From NCBI GenBank assembly GCA_030159075.1, contig BROG01000449.1, positions 124,001-188,000 on the forward strand: a DNA stretch of 64,000 nt, given 5' to 3'. Below are positions 1 through 11,210 of the stretch, piece by piece. Position 1 is the stretch's first letter. Every line of letters starts with the position of its first letter. Origin of the DNA: Atrina japonica. Taxonomy: Eukaryota > Mollusca > Bivalvia > Pterioida > Pinnidae. The notes under the pieces are model-generated. The model saw only the letters and a program-made list of their open reading frames with translations, had not been told where the DNA came from and ran no database searches. The position numbers and the translations under genes are program-made.

Positions 1-95
1 AAAATGACCGAAAGTAAGCCTATAAATGTATATGTCACGTAGATCAAGATATTTCCAACAATATCTTGTAATTAAGTGTTTTGGATGAATTTTAC

Positions 96-135
96 CAGCG
101 ATATAGAAAGCTAATATTAGCTTTCTATATCGCTG
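96..135. repeat. 40-bp perfect palindrome
   Basis: The left arm CAGCGATATAGAAAGCTAAT is followed without a spacer by its exact reverse complement, so both 20-base arms pair completely. The symmetry stops at once on both sides (C at 95 does not pair with A at 136). It could extrude as a cruciform or be the centre of a foldback element. No longer TIR was seen around it. Confidence 0.95.
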
Positions 136-1068
136 ATTTTACATTAAAAATAAAAATTTATCGACAAATAGGCTATTAGTTTGCGACTCTAGTTTAACAA
201 GAATCCTTAAGTCCTTCGACATGTAGGGTATAGATCTATTCTATACCTATTTTTCTGCTTTAAAATATGTCTGTATTTAAAGAGTTTATAAAATCGTTTA
301 AAATAGATATAAATGTAGCTATTCTAATCAGTTTATATCAATAATTTATAGGTCAATATAGTGAAAAATATATCATTGCGTGTCAAAAAATTTATTTCCC
401 CGCTATTTCGTCATTGCAATTTTTGCAGGGCCATTTTTGCATATTCTAATCAGAATTATCTTTCTTTGGTTCACACGCTCTTTTTTCCCCAGCAGCAAAC
501 GGAACTGTGGCCAGATAAAAATAACTCTTTCGCAATCCTCACTCTAGTACAGTGTAACTTCACAGCGCCATGGACTCAAAGTGCAGTAGATCTAGTCGAG
601 TTTAGAATATTTAAAAAAAAACCGCACAAGATACAAAGGGTTGTGCACGATGCAGCGAGAAAAATGGATTTGAAATAATTGCGGAGGTGGGTAAGAGAGA
701 AAGGGGCTAATGAAGATGAACAAATCTTGCAAAATTGACACTCACATCGTTGCGACCGAGTGGGCTGGTTGACAATGGTAGGCTGTTACTTGATGGAGTA
801 CCTATTGAATTCATTGGTACATTGCTGCATGGTTTTAGTGGGTGTTTGAGTTGAGGGGGTGGTGGCAAAATCGATGTTTAGATATGCAGTATATTTAATT
901 CGTCAAAATTACTTCAGGCAAAAGTGGATTTTATTGTTGTTTGATGAACCCATGTATAACATTCGATTTTATACATCAGTGGGGGATCCATGTTTTTATA
1001 TTTGGGGATACATGCATTTCCAATGAAATGTGTATGGTGCTAGACTTTGTTAATACATGCTATGTTGA
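136..1068. other. AT-rich stretch, no gene recognised
   Basis: The longest open frame (361-678, plus) starts at a GTG, has no recognisable domain and no splice or promoter context. I see no repeat structure here. Confidence 0.5.
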
Positions 1069-1136
1069 GGGGGGGGGGGGGGGGGGGGGTGGGGGGGGGG
1101 GGGGGGGGGGTGGGGGGGGGTGGGGGAGGGGGGGGG
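1069..1136 (+). repeat. Long G-rich homopolymer tract
   Basis: About 68 bases are nearly all G, broken only by a few T and one A. The tract could form G-quadruplexes. Such tracts are also prone to sequencing error, so the length is uncertain. Confidence 0.9.
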
Positions 1137-1139
1137 CTA

Positions 1140-1365
1140 TTGCGGCCTGACATATAGTTAGAGCATCACACTTGAACCATATGGTCTCTCTCACCTCTAG
1201 TCAGCATGGGTTTTGAGGCAGGAACCTCAGCTGATTTGGTGATAAAGTTTACCAGCTACATGTGCCATGGTATGATCGAAGGCTGTTGGTCTTTCCCAAT
1301 TACTTTTTAATTGGGTTTTCTCCCCAGCCATTAAGAACTGGCAGCCACCATATAACTGTTTGGAG
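1140..1365 (+). mobile_element. Decayed tRNA-derived (Meta-type) SINE
   Basis: The order of blocks matches the intact SINEs at 28.8 and 29.2 kb: a tRNA-like part with GTTAGAGCATCACAC and TCTCTCACCTC, then AAGTTTACCAGCTACATG, the GAAGGCTGTTGGTCTTTCCC block, TTTTCTCCCCAGCCATTAAG and AACTGGCAGCCACCATATAA. The tRNA 5' part and the tail are lost. Family assignment is from pattern memory of molluscan SINEs. Confidence 0.6.
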
Positions 1366-1465
1366 AGAGTAGGCCTACTTGTCTGTGTTTCACAAAACTT
1401 CTCAGAATGGGTATTTACCTCCAGTGTGTTTGCAGCTGTGTACAGTCGGCTACACCTTGTAAGAG

Positions 1466-1557
1466 TTAACTCATCAACTCCTGAAAAACAATGGACTGTT
1501 CTGTAAATAATGACTAACCGACCAATCCAAATGTGTCTCTAGGGGTCATTGAGTTAA
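1466..1557. mobile_element. Short TTAA-flanked MITE
   Basis: A 92-bp unit begins and ends with TTAA. Its ends are imperfect inverted repeats: CTCATCAACTCCT at the left and, reversed, CTCAATGACCCCT at the right. A second, more decayed copy lies at 40,896-40,984 and shares the interior (CCTGAAAAA, TTCTGTAAAT, CCAAATGT, AGGGGT). TTAA target duplication is typical of piggyBac-type insertion, so this is probably a non-autonomous piggyBac-like MITE. Confidence 0.6.
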
Positions 1558-3852
1558 TATGGCATGAAAACATGGTTATACAAAAGAGTCAACATGTTTG
1601 TAAATAAGAATCCAAAAGCATTGGACTTGTCCAGAAGAACAGGTGTCAAACTGTGGAATTTCCTAGTTATAATTACTCCCTACAGCTTGGAAAGACAATT
1701 TTTCTCTTGGAGACCTGACCTGACTCTGCTTTTTATTATCAGGGATTTTCCTACAACACTTTTTGGTCTGGTCACAGGACCTATTCCCAAATAAAAAATG
1801 GCTTGTAATTTCCCCAAAAGTATGCAAAAATATTCCCAATTTGGAATTTTACACTGAAGAAGTTAAGTATTCTCAGTCAAACATCTTAAATTAAGTTTTT
1901 CTGATGTAGTTAAAATGTTGTATTTTTTCCCAGTTTTTCAGACCTTGGACCCAAAACTTTGGAGGTAGGAAAACCCCTATTTTATATATTACGTGATCCC
2001 TCATTGCTCTGGGAATACTTATAGTATGGTAGTCCATCACTGCAGTCAGATTTAATGTATAGAGCATCAAAGGTTGCAATATCATTAGATTTTGTATTTA
2101 GGCAATGCAACAACCCATGAAAAAATACATATTTTGAATTTTTTCTTCAAATTGTGTTAAATTGAAACATGCTGAACGCACTTCAATTTTTGTTCATATT
2201 ACATGTACATCAAATTTGGGACAGGCTCAGTTTGATATTAATTTTATTTCAAATTGCATTACATAAACCCATTCTAGTAAATTTTGAAAAAAAAAATGAT
2301 GAGTAAATTAGATATAAAAAGACACAGAAAGTTAATAAAGTACTGAAATTTATAAAATGGAGATAGTTCCAAGCCTTCACTAAACCTGTAGTGATTCTGA
2401 TCAATCCAGACCTTCGGTACATATATTTCTTAACACATACTTACATATAGAAAAAGCATCAAATCCTGACATGGTTTTACCAAGCAGAGGTGATGGCACC
2501 AAAAGATTAACAATGTGTTCTTTTCAATTTATGGGAACCCAGATACAATCATATAAGTGAGGCCAGAGTTGGGTTGCTCTGGATTCCTCAGGATTCCTCA
2601 CTGTAGGCTTACAGTCAATGCCCTATACATCAAGGCCTAAATTTTGACAGTGTTTATCTGAAAAAAGACCTGTACTAACAACAACTTGTTCTGTCCCTAG
2701 TAATTATAATTACAAGTATTTCCATAATAATTATGATTACCAGTTTTTCCCTACTCTCATGTGCCAAATAAATGTACATTTGTACATGTACTTTTACTTT
2801 TTTCTGAAAAAAAATCCACCCTGTATGATGCTTATTTGGGTCTGTACATTCATGAAAAACCTTGCTGCTGGACTGTAGGCCTATGGCACGACAAAACAGG
2901 AAAATGCCAGTTTTTAGCCAACATGAAAATAGCTCAACGAAACTTTGAAACTGGTGTTAACTTGGTGTTTCAAAGCCTTTGGTACCTGCTTGAACTCAGG
3001 ATGTCTTTTTTCTATTGCAGCATTATTTAGTTGACCCCCAAGATACTAGTTGACCTGATTGAAAAGTTCAAGAGCACTAGATCATCGGAAAACAAGGCAA
3101 TTTCATCAAAAGCTATCTGTTTTAATAAAATGCAATGTATCAAGAAATGTTTAGCTTTAATTTGTATACAATTGGTCATTAAGTTCACCCCCCCCCCCCA
3201 AAAAAAAATAAGAAATAAAACGATACTGCTAATAAACATTCAGACCAGCAATGCCAGTGAACATCGCCATGCACAACAATTTTTCTTTCATAGGCACTCT
3301 GCGAGTGGCTCACAGTGTGTTTTCATTATGCAAAAGATTAAGTGAATTTTTCGCAACAAAAACAAGCAACATACATAAAAATAAATGGTTTCAACTGTTA
3401 TTTTTGTTTTGTAAACATTAGAAATAAATGAAATATATTTTTGTTGTAGACAAAATGAACAATCCATGGTTTTTATGTTTTTCTGCAGTTTATATTAACA
3501 ATGAGGTGCCAGACGGGTCCTTTTCAATTTTACATCCAAAGATACAGTAAAATAAAAAAAATCTTTTTTAAGACAGCAAGGAATTTACAGACTGTACTTT
3601 TATTCTGTGCCTGCACTTTTACTAATTTTGTTCAAAATTTTTTACCCTGTACTTTTATTTGGTACAAGGTGCTTATAATTATCAGTATTTCCCTAGTAAT
3701 TCTAAATTTTCCCTTTTTTGTTAGTTCATGATGAAATGACAATATGTTTATTAACAATAACATAAACAATCAAACAAATTATGCGAGAACTAAATATAAT
3801 TTCTTAATCACCATAGCTAGAAATTATACCACTAAACAGACACTTTTACTTA
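1558..3852. other. AT-rich stretch, no gene recognised
   Basis: Several short open frames occur on both strands but none shows a domain, codon bias or splice context. C8 and A8 runs lie near 3,190. Weakly similar segments at about 2,690-2,770 and 3,600-3,720 (GTACTTTTA, TATTTCCCTA motifs) may be old duplicates. Confidence 0.45.
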
Positions 3853-4034
3853 TACAGTGAAACTTGTATATAATGACCTCCTTGGGGACACAAGAAAACT
3901 GGTCTTTGTAGGGAGGTGGTCTTTATATAGAGGTTGATTTGTTCACAAATGGCACTGTTGGGGACACCAAAAAGTGGTCTTTGTGACCAGGTGGTCTTTA
4001 TACATAGGTGGTTTTTAAAGCAAGTTTTACTGTA
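3853..4034. mobile_element. MITE with TACAGTRAAACTTG inverted ends
   Basis: The left end reads TACAGTGAAACTTG and the right end, reverse-complemented, TACAGTAAAACTTG. The interior has the direct pair GGTCTTTGTAGGGAGGTGGT / GGTCTTTGTGACCAGGTGGT. TA at each edge could be the target duplication. Related sequence occurs at 36,041-36,107 and 57,645-57,830, so this is a family. It resembles a dispersed repeat common in bivalves. Confidence 0.65.
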
Positions 4035-4069
4035 GTAAAATTTCCCTCTAAGATGCAGTAATTATGATG

Positions 4070-4292
4070 AAGAAATAAAAAATATGTTGGACAATCAATA
4101 GCCAGTGTGGCCATATTTGTCCCCATTCTTGATCCCAGAAATAGAATCTTGGTAGAGGACATCCAGTTCTTGCTTTCTGTCAAGTTTCATTGAAATCAGT
4201 AACAAAGTTCCTGACAAGAAGTCAAAAGTATAAAAAAGATAGCAGTGCCATCGCAATAGTTCAGTCGAGTCTTCAGCTCAGGTGAGCTAAAT
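4070..4292 (-). repeat. Dispersed TAGCTCACCTG-type repeat (reverse copy)
   Basis: On the minus strand it starts TTTAGCTCACCTGAGCTGAAG, trimmed here to its first bases, and continues with a block around TTGACAGAAAGCAAG and TACCAAGATT that recurs at 53,830-53,880. It is the same family as 35,375-36,040 and 53,692-54,300. No coding capacity was seen. The class of transposon is not known to me. Confidence 0.6.
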
Positions 4293-4783
4293 ATAACCAA
4301 ACTTTTTGTCAAAAGGGAGAACCATTGAATTGGCCAACAAAACAACTCCTGAAGCAATGACCAGTCAAAATATTATCCCTATCATAACTATTGTATAATA
4401 ATGTGAAAGGAAAAGAAATTGAATGTACAATGTACTAACACGTTTAAAAAAAAAAAAATATTGAACTGGACCTGATTAGATAAACGAATATATATATATT
4501 TTTTTCAGATCACATTGAGACTGTCCAAAATTCAAAATAGTCTGAAGAAAAAATTCAAATTGTTTTGAATATGTCCTGAATTGAACACAATTTGAGTTTT
4601 TATTTTCAGAATGTGTAATTTTTTTCAAAATTGGTTGTTACAAAGCAATATCAGCATTTCACTGAAATTCTTTTTGTCTGCATTTTTTATGAAACTAAAA
4701 GATTATTTCAGTATATATTCAGGAATATCCTCACAGCCTTTTTGGGAATATATAAGTAACATCTGAAGAATGAAATCTCAACC
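4293..4783. other. AT-rich stretch, nothing recognised
   Basis: It contains A-runs and a short TA run near 4,490 only. Confidence 0.5.
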
Positions 4784-6512
4784 CGAAGGGCCAAGTGAGC
4801 TATTGCTATAAGCCAAAGGTCCGGTGTCTGTTGTCTTTTGCATTTTAACATCTTCTTCTCAAGAACCAGTGATTCAATTTTAACCAAACTTGGCATATAG
4901 CATCCCCATGTGAAGCCACATAAAGTTTGCGAATGAAAAAAGGATAGGACCAATAGGGGCCTTGAAAGGGGCCAGAAAGGACCAAAATATCTTTAAAAAT
5001 CTTCTTCTTATGAACCTATGATCAGATTAGTTTCAAATTTTGTATGCATCATTATTAAGTCAATATCTACAAAGTTTGCGAATGAAAATGAAATCTGTCC
5101 ATAAATGAGCCACTGGAGGGACGTTTCAGTAACACAGGATATTTGTATTACAAATTGTTCAATAACTCAAAACTGATCAACTTTTTGTATACATGTACAA
5201 AGGTATATAAGAAAATTGTTAGGAATTAACTGAGGATCATTTGGACAAAATTTCAAGGTCATTGGTCAAAGGTCAAGGTCACAGGCACTTAAGTAAATGG
5301 AAAATATAAGTTTTTTTGTGAACTTTTCAACATTTTTGACTACTTCTCCAAAGCCATTGGACTAATTTGAACCAAACTTAAGAGGAATTATAACATTGTA
5401 AAGCTGCATAAAGTTTGCGGATAAAAAGGGGCTAGGACCAAACATGGCTGCCATGGCTAAATATAGAATGAATGAGTCAGCAGATATTTTTGATTTTTTA
5501 ATACATGTATCTCCAAAATTATTAAAGCCAGAACAAAATATGTTACCTTAAAATGAGTGGCTTGCAAAATTCTACAAATATTTCGTTTTGGTGGAGATTG
5601 TTGGGTCGACCTTTAGGCTTTATGTGTGTTATTTCCCCTTTTAAGTAGATTTTTCATGTTTTTGGATGTTTTTTAACATTATCTTGAAAAGTATAATAGG
5701 TAGAGTAAAAGTGAAAGAAGCAAAAATGTTCAGCATGCAAAGTTCTACAAAAAAGTCAAAGGGCCGATATTGTCAGATTGCCTCTTATGGGAGTTATTTT
5801 CCCTTTTAAGGGATTTTTCATGTTTTTAGATGTTTTTTGACATTATCTTGAAAAGTATAATAAAAGAAAAAATGATCAGCATGCATAGATCTGCAAAAAT
5901 GTCAACAGGGCCAAAATTGTCAGGTAGATCGTTATGAGAGTTTTTTCCCTTTTAAGTGGATTTTTCATGTTTTTGGATGTTTTTGAACATTATCTCGAAA
6001 AGTGTAATGGGTAGAGTAAAAGTGAGAGAAGAGAAAATGTTCAGCATGCAAAGATCTTCAAAAAAGTCAATAGGGTCGATATTGTCAAGTTGCCCCTTTT
6101 GGGAGTTATTTCCCCTTATAGTGGATTTCTCATGTTTTTGACAGTTTTGTCCTATTATCTTGAAAAGAATAATAGATAGAAAGAGAAAGAAGCAAAAATG
6201 TTCAGTACGCAAAGATCTAGGAAAAAGTCATCAGGAATTAAATTGTCAGGTTGATCCTTATGGGAGTTATTTCCTCTTTTAAGTGGATATTTTCGTATTC
6301 TGTGCTGTTTTTCCCTATTGCTTAGTGATCACCACCATGCTTTTGGTTGCTTTTCAATTTACATTTCACTCAGGTGATTTTTGAGGTCCAATGAGCTTAC
6401 TGTTTTTCATGTTTATTAGCAATTTTATCTTTTACACATTTTTGATGCTTTCTGCAATGTTGACAAATTTTGCCAGGTCAGCGACTTTAGGCCCCTTGGG
6501 CCTCTTGTTTAT
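4784..6512 (+). repeat. 1.7-kb dispersed bivalve-type repeat with internal tandem units
   Basis: It opens with GGGCCAAGTGAGCTATTGCT and closes with CCCCTTGGGCCTCTTGTTT. I recognise these ends, and the ACCAAACTTGGCATA and AAGTTTGCGAATGAA blocks, from repeats widespread in bivalve genomes. Between about 5,630 and 6,290 a unit of roughly 145-165 bp (TTTTTCATGTTTTTGGATG ... AATGTTCAGCATGCAAAG) is repeated four to five times. Both strands give short open frames across the units; none is credible as a gene. Confidence 0.6.
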
Positions 6513-7193
6513 AATTAAAGTCTTCTAAATTGCCATGACTGTGTAGTGGGTCATCTGCCTGTTGTGTGTTAAAATCACACTTTAGATGGTAAATTTTGTT
6601 TTGTAAATAGAATAGCCTTAATTTTGTTGTATTACATTTAGATACTGTCTGATAATTATGTGTAGGTTCTTGTTTCTGCCTTCAAATTTTGTAAGACTAC
6701 TCAATGGAGGAAAGTAGATATGAAGATAGGAACTTTTAGACATGTAATTGACTGAATGTACATTTCATATTATCCTTTGTTTCCTGTAGGTATGTATTCT
6801 AGTTGATTATTCTCATACTGATTTTTCTCATGCTGTAATGTTGGTTTAGTAACTTGCTTTTATGATTTGTGTAATTGTCAGATTGTCATTTTTTTTAGAA
6901 AGAAGAAACATCTTCCTCCAGAGAAATGTCATTTTACACTGAAAAACAATTAAGTAATATAAACAGAATTTTAAGAGTAAAGATTTCAGCAACAGAGGAA
7001 CTGCTGTAATAGGTAAGTGAATTATCTTCCATTGAACTCTCCCAATTTTCCTATAGCAAGAAAATAATGGTTGTGGTAAGCGTAATGGTCATTATCTCTA
7101 ATGGCTGTTATATAGTTCTCAATCTAGACCAAACTCAATTGAAATAAGTGCACAAAGTGGCCACAACAGCAAACAGTTTACATTTGTTTTTTA
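6513..7193. other. Unique stretch with one exon-like island
   Basis: No repeat family was recognised. The only notable item is the splice-flanked segment at 6,899-7,012, listed separately. Confidence 0.4.
6899..7012 (+). other. Exon-like segment (speculative)
   Basis: The segment follows a pyrimidine-rich TCATTTTTTTTAG acceptor and is followed by a strong donor, AG then GTAAGTGA. One frame is open from the acceptor to tandem stops TAA TAG just before the donor and contains an ATG (MSFYTEKQLSNINRILRVK). A stop directly upstream of a donor fits a non-coding, 5'UTR or decay-inducing exon better than a protein-coding one. Chance is a real alternative in AT-rich DNA. Confidence 0.2.
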
Positions 7194-7419
7194 TAGTGTT
7201 TTATACCACACTCAACAATTTTTCAGTTATATAATGGTAGAAAAGAGAACCCAGTTAAAATGTAGCTGGGATAAGATCACTGGCCTTCCGCAAGTAAACT
7301 GTCAAACTTTCTCACAAAAATCAGCTTAGGTTCCAGCAGGCCTCGAACCTGCGCTGACCAGAAGTGAGAGACTTCATGGTTCAAAGTGCAGTGCTTTATC
7401 CACTCTGCCATGGTGGCCC
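7194..7419 (-). mobile_element. tRNA-derived Meta-type SINE
   Basis: Read on the minus strand: a tRNA-like head GGGCCACCATGGCAGAGTGG (A-box region), then B-box-like GGTTCGAGGCC, then the conserved SINE body (AAGTTTGACAG, GAAGGCCAGTG, ACTGAAAAATTGTTGAG, GTGGTATAAAACA). It is the same family as the copies at 28.8, 29.2, 41.3 and 61.6 kb. It gives no tRNA product; the head is only an internal polymerase III promoter remnant. Confidence 0.8.
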
Positions 7420-7439
7420 TTTTTGATGTTGTTATACAT

Positions 7440-8475
7440 TCTGCTGAGAACTGCTCACCTGTATGAAGATATCTCCAGTTATATGTGAATTTCTCACTTG
7501 TATGAAGATATCTCAAGGTATACAAGAATTTCTCACCTGTATGAAGATATCTCCAGGTGTACAAGAATTTCTCACCTGTATAAAAATATCTTCAGGTATA
7601 TGTGAATTTCTCACTTGTATGAAGATATCTCAAGGTATACAATAATTTCTCACCTGTATGAAGCTATCTCCAGGTGTACAAGAATTTCTCACCTGTATAA
7701 AAATATCTTCAGGTATATGTGAATTTCTCACTTGTATGAAGATATCTCCAGGTATACAAGAATTTCTCACCTGTATGAAGATATCTCCAGGTGTACAAGA
7801 ATTTCTAACCTGTATAAAAATATCTTCAGGTATATGTGAATTTTTCACTTGTATGAAGATATCTCCAGGTATACAAGAATTTCTAATCTGTATGAAGATA
7901 TATCCAGGTATACAAGAATTTCTAACCTGTATGAAGATATATCCAGGTATACAAGAATTTCTCACCTGTATGAAGATATCTCCATGTATACAATAATTTC
8001 TCACCTGTATGGAGATATCTCCAGGTGTACAAGAATTTCTCACCTGTATAAAAATATCTTCAGGTATATGTGAATTTCTCACTTGTATGAAGATATCTCC
8101 AGGTATACAAGAATTTCTCACCTGTATGAAGATATCTCCAGATAAATGTTAATTTCTCACCTGTATGAGGATATCTCCAGGTATACAAGAATTTCTCACC
8201 TGTATGAGGATATCTCCAGGTATACAAGAATTTCTCACCTGTTTGAAGATATCTCCAGGTATACAAGAATTTCTCACCTGTATGAAGATATCTCCAGGTA
8301 TACAAGAATTTCTCACCTGTTTGAAGATATCTCCAGGTATACAAGAATTTCTCACCTGTATGAAGATATCTCCAGGTATACAAGAATTTCTTACCTGTTT
8401 GATGATATCTCCAGGCATACAAGAATTTCTCACTTGTATAAATATATCTACGAAGATAGGTATATGTGAATTTCC
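7440..8475. repeat. 39-bp minisatellite
   Basis: About 26 units contain TCACCTGTATGAAGATATCT then CCAGGTATACAAGAATT, with subtypes (TGTATAAAAATATCTTCAGG, CTGTTTGAAG). Because 39 is divisible by three, several frames on both strands stay open and give 13-residue peptide repeats. These are not taken as genes. In one minus frame the peptide mimics a zinc-finger linker (HTGEKF) but has no Cys/His pattern. Confidence 0.95.
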
Positions 8476-9006
8476 ATAATCCCTGACATCTGCTACAGAC
8501 TCGTGCCAGTGAGTAGAGGACTTCTCAGAAGATGTTACTCATAACTTGACGGTGGAACTCTATGATAAAAACATCCTTTAAAGTACTTTCTTCTAATTAT
8601 TAAACTGTTATGTTATCGGTTTTCAGGCAATAGTCATAATCTCCAGACTACAATCCCTTCAGAGCAAGTGAAAATTCTGATGATTGTTGGCCCCTAGGAG
8701 GAGATTAGGATAAGGTACATTTGGGGGTTGAAGTGGGATGGGGAAATAGTAATGTCATGCTTTTGCTGTAGTCAATTTTACACAATGAATTAAAGATGTT
8801 CAAGGCTTTTAGAAACTATAATTGGAAGATCATAGGACCTGTCAGAGTTCAGACCTTACCCTGGTAAATGATGACTTGCATGATATTGTAGTTTATTTGA
8901 AAACTATGTGTTATAGAGCTTTGGTATATTTTTATGCCTGCTCAAAAAACAGGGACCTATAGTAATACATTAAAACCTGCTTTAACAACCACAGCTTATA
9001 TCTTAT
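8476..9006. other. Unique AT-rich stretch
   Basis: No gene was recognised. A short fragment TTAAAACCTGCTTTAA at 8,971 resembles the end of the TACAGTRAAACYTG MITE family. Confidence 0.4.
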
Positions 9007-9290
9007 ATTATGTGTACCCAGAACATCAGTCACTCACCCAAATCATATCATGATATAATATGTACCCAGAACAGCAGTTACCCACCCAGCTCATATCATA
9101 ATGTAATGTATACCCAGAACAGACAGTTACCCACCCAAAACATATCATGATATAATGTGTACCCAGAACAGCAGTTACCCACCCAGCTCATATCAAAATG
9201 TAATGTATACCCAGAACAGCAGTTACCCACCCAACTCCTATCATGATGTAATGTGTACCCAGAACAGCAGACACTCACCTGGCCAGCTCA
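9007..9290. repeat. 48-50-bp minisatellite, six units
   Basis: Units contain TGTACCCAGAACAGCAGTTA then CCCACCCAGCTCATATCA. Alternate units differ (TGTGTACCC versus TGTATACCC; ATGATATAATG versus AAAATGTAATG), so the array is partly a two-unit higher-order repeat of about 97 bp. Confidence 0.9.
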
Positions 9291-10140
9291 CATTATATTG
9301 TGTAAGAAATAATTTGTATTCTTATAATTGGCTTTACATCTTGATGACACAAAATATCAGTGGAGTAGTTCTGCAGTTGAGTTTTAAACATTCCAATGAC
9401 TCAGATTTTACAGAAATATATTGTTTAAAATAGTTTTTTGCACTGATTATATTTCTTCATAAAAATTTGTATAAGGTAGTCGTCAATAATCTTGGATTTG
9501 AATGTCTAATATTTAGGACTCGTGAAGATTCCATGTCAAACAAGACGTGACATAATCATTGACGTGTTTCCATAGCATCAGTCTATATTGATGACACTTC
9601 ACATAAAGACACTCAAGGTCAGAGATATATATGTGAATTTATCAGATTGAACAACTAATAATTCATGCAGACAACAATTTTTTCTTGTTGTTGATTTATT
9701 TTCTAGCTGTTATGCTTTTAAAACTATCTTCCTTTAAATGATTTTTGAATCAACCCCACAATTAGTCAAGGAAAATCATTTGTATTCTCACAACACACAG
9801 ATAAACTAATGGACCATAGAAATGGATTTATAACAAAATTTGTCATATGAATTATTTATTTTCAAAATCAATCACCAAATCACCGTTATCTTGTTTCAAT
9901 GATTTCTACAGTAAATGATGTGTGTAGGTTTGATAAATAATTAATTATAATAAATATCAAACAAGTTGTTAATTAGCCATTAATCTTTGACAAATGTCCA
10001 TGTTTTATATTTACCTAGGACATTTCATAAAGAATGAATTATGTTATTTTAATGATGATAATTTCCTAGATCTTGCTTATCGGATAATAATGGATACAAT
10101 AATGTTGACAGAGGAGTTAAAATAATGATATATTAATACC
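9291..10140. other. Unique AT-rich stretch
   Basis: I see no gene, repeat or TIR structure that I can support here. Confidence 0.45.
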
Positions 10141-10795
10141 TAGATTTATGTGGAAGTCATAATCACATTTAATATATAGCTGTAAAAAAGAAAAAAAACA
10201 TCAGAAATTTATAATTGTAATATTTGAGGCTGAATCGCTGTGATCCGGACTCCAAGAGATTTATGTGGAAGTCATAATCACATTTAATATATAGCTGTAA
10301 AAAAGAAAAAAAAACATCAGAATTTATAATTGTAATATTTGAGGCTGGAATCGCTGTGATCCGGGACTCCAAGAATGATTTAAGAAGTCAATCACATTAA
10401 TATATAGTGTAAGAAAAAGATAAAAAAAAACATCAGAAATTTATAATTTGTGACTGAGTTGAGGACCTCGCAGAGCCGATTTATGTGGATCATTCAGGGT
10501 CGTGCCCGTGGGGGTCATGGGGAGGCGGGGGATTAAAATATAGCTGGAAAAAAACATCATAACGTGGGAGGGGGGGGAGAGTGGAGGGGGAGGGGGGTTT
10601 GGGAATTATAATTGGCTGGGGTAAATGGGGGGTGGGTAATTTGAGGCTATTGTGAAGGGGGGGCCGATCACAGTGAGGTATGTGGAAGTCATATCATTTA
10701 ATATAAAGCTGTAAAAAAATGGAGGAGGGGAAAAATGAGAACATCAGAAAAATAAATGTAATATTTGAGGCTGAAAATCGCATCTGGACTCCAAA
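10141..10795. repeat. 116-bp tandem array, copy A, disrupted by G-rich patches
   Basis: The unit includes GATTTATGTGGAAGTCATAA, TTTAATATATAGCTGTAAAA, ACATCAGAAATTTATAATTG and GAGGCTGAATCGCTGTGATC. The first two units are clean. From about 10,440 to 10,740 the units are broken by G-rich insertions absent from the sister array at 11,550-12,123. Confidence 0.85.
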
Positions 10796-11166
10796 GAAAT
10801 CATTGTAGTGAAAGACTCAGGGGGGTATTGATTTCTTGGGAACATTTATTGAAATGGTACCAAGTATCAAAGCGTCATAATGAAAACATTCCAACAAAGA
10901 CCGAAAGGCAGTGGTACGTAGTAGGCGAGGGAGACAGTTTATGCAACAGGAGTTGTAATTACAAGGAATTTGTTGACTTGGCTGTACATCTTTCACAATG
11001 TTATCACAAGGATGAGTGGTTTGGATCCATTATAAAATGTGTCATTTTCCAGGAAACGTGTTAATAAAAACCGGAAAATCACTGATTGTGTAAGTTATAT
11101 ACTGTTATTTTGATGATTGTGTTTAGAGCAGTGTTATAGCGTGTGTGTATTTACGAGTGTGTATCT

Positions 11167-11210
<44 letters not shown>

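Noticed and set aside
361..678. 105-codon plus frame
   Set aside because: It has a GTG start, no recognisable motif and basic low-complexity ends; nothing separates it from chance.
8060..8422. Minus frame with repeated HTGEKF, like a zinc-finger linker
   Set aside because: There are no paired Cys and His residues. The motif arises from the 39-bp repeat unit by chance.
7440..8475. CRISPR array
   Set aside because: The units are contiguous without unique spacers, and the setting is eukaryotic; the same applies to all other arrays here.
10765..11064. 99-codon frame in the duplicated flank
   Set aside because: The second copy of the same segment breaks it with several indels, and it begins inside the tandem array.
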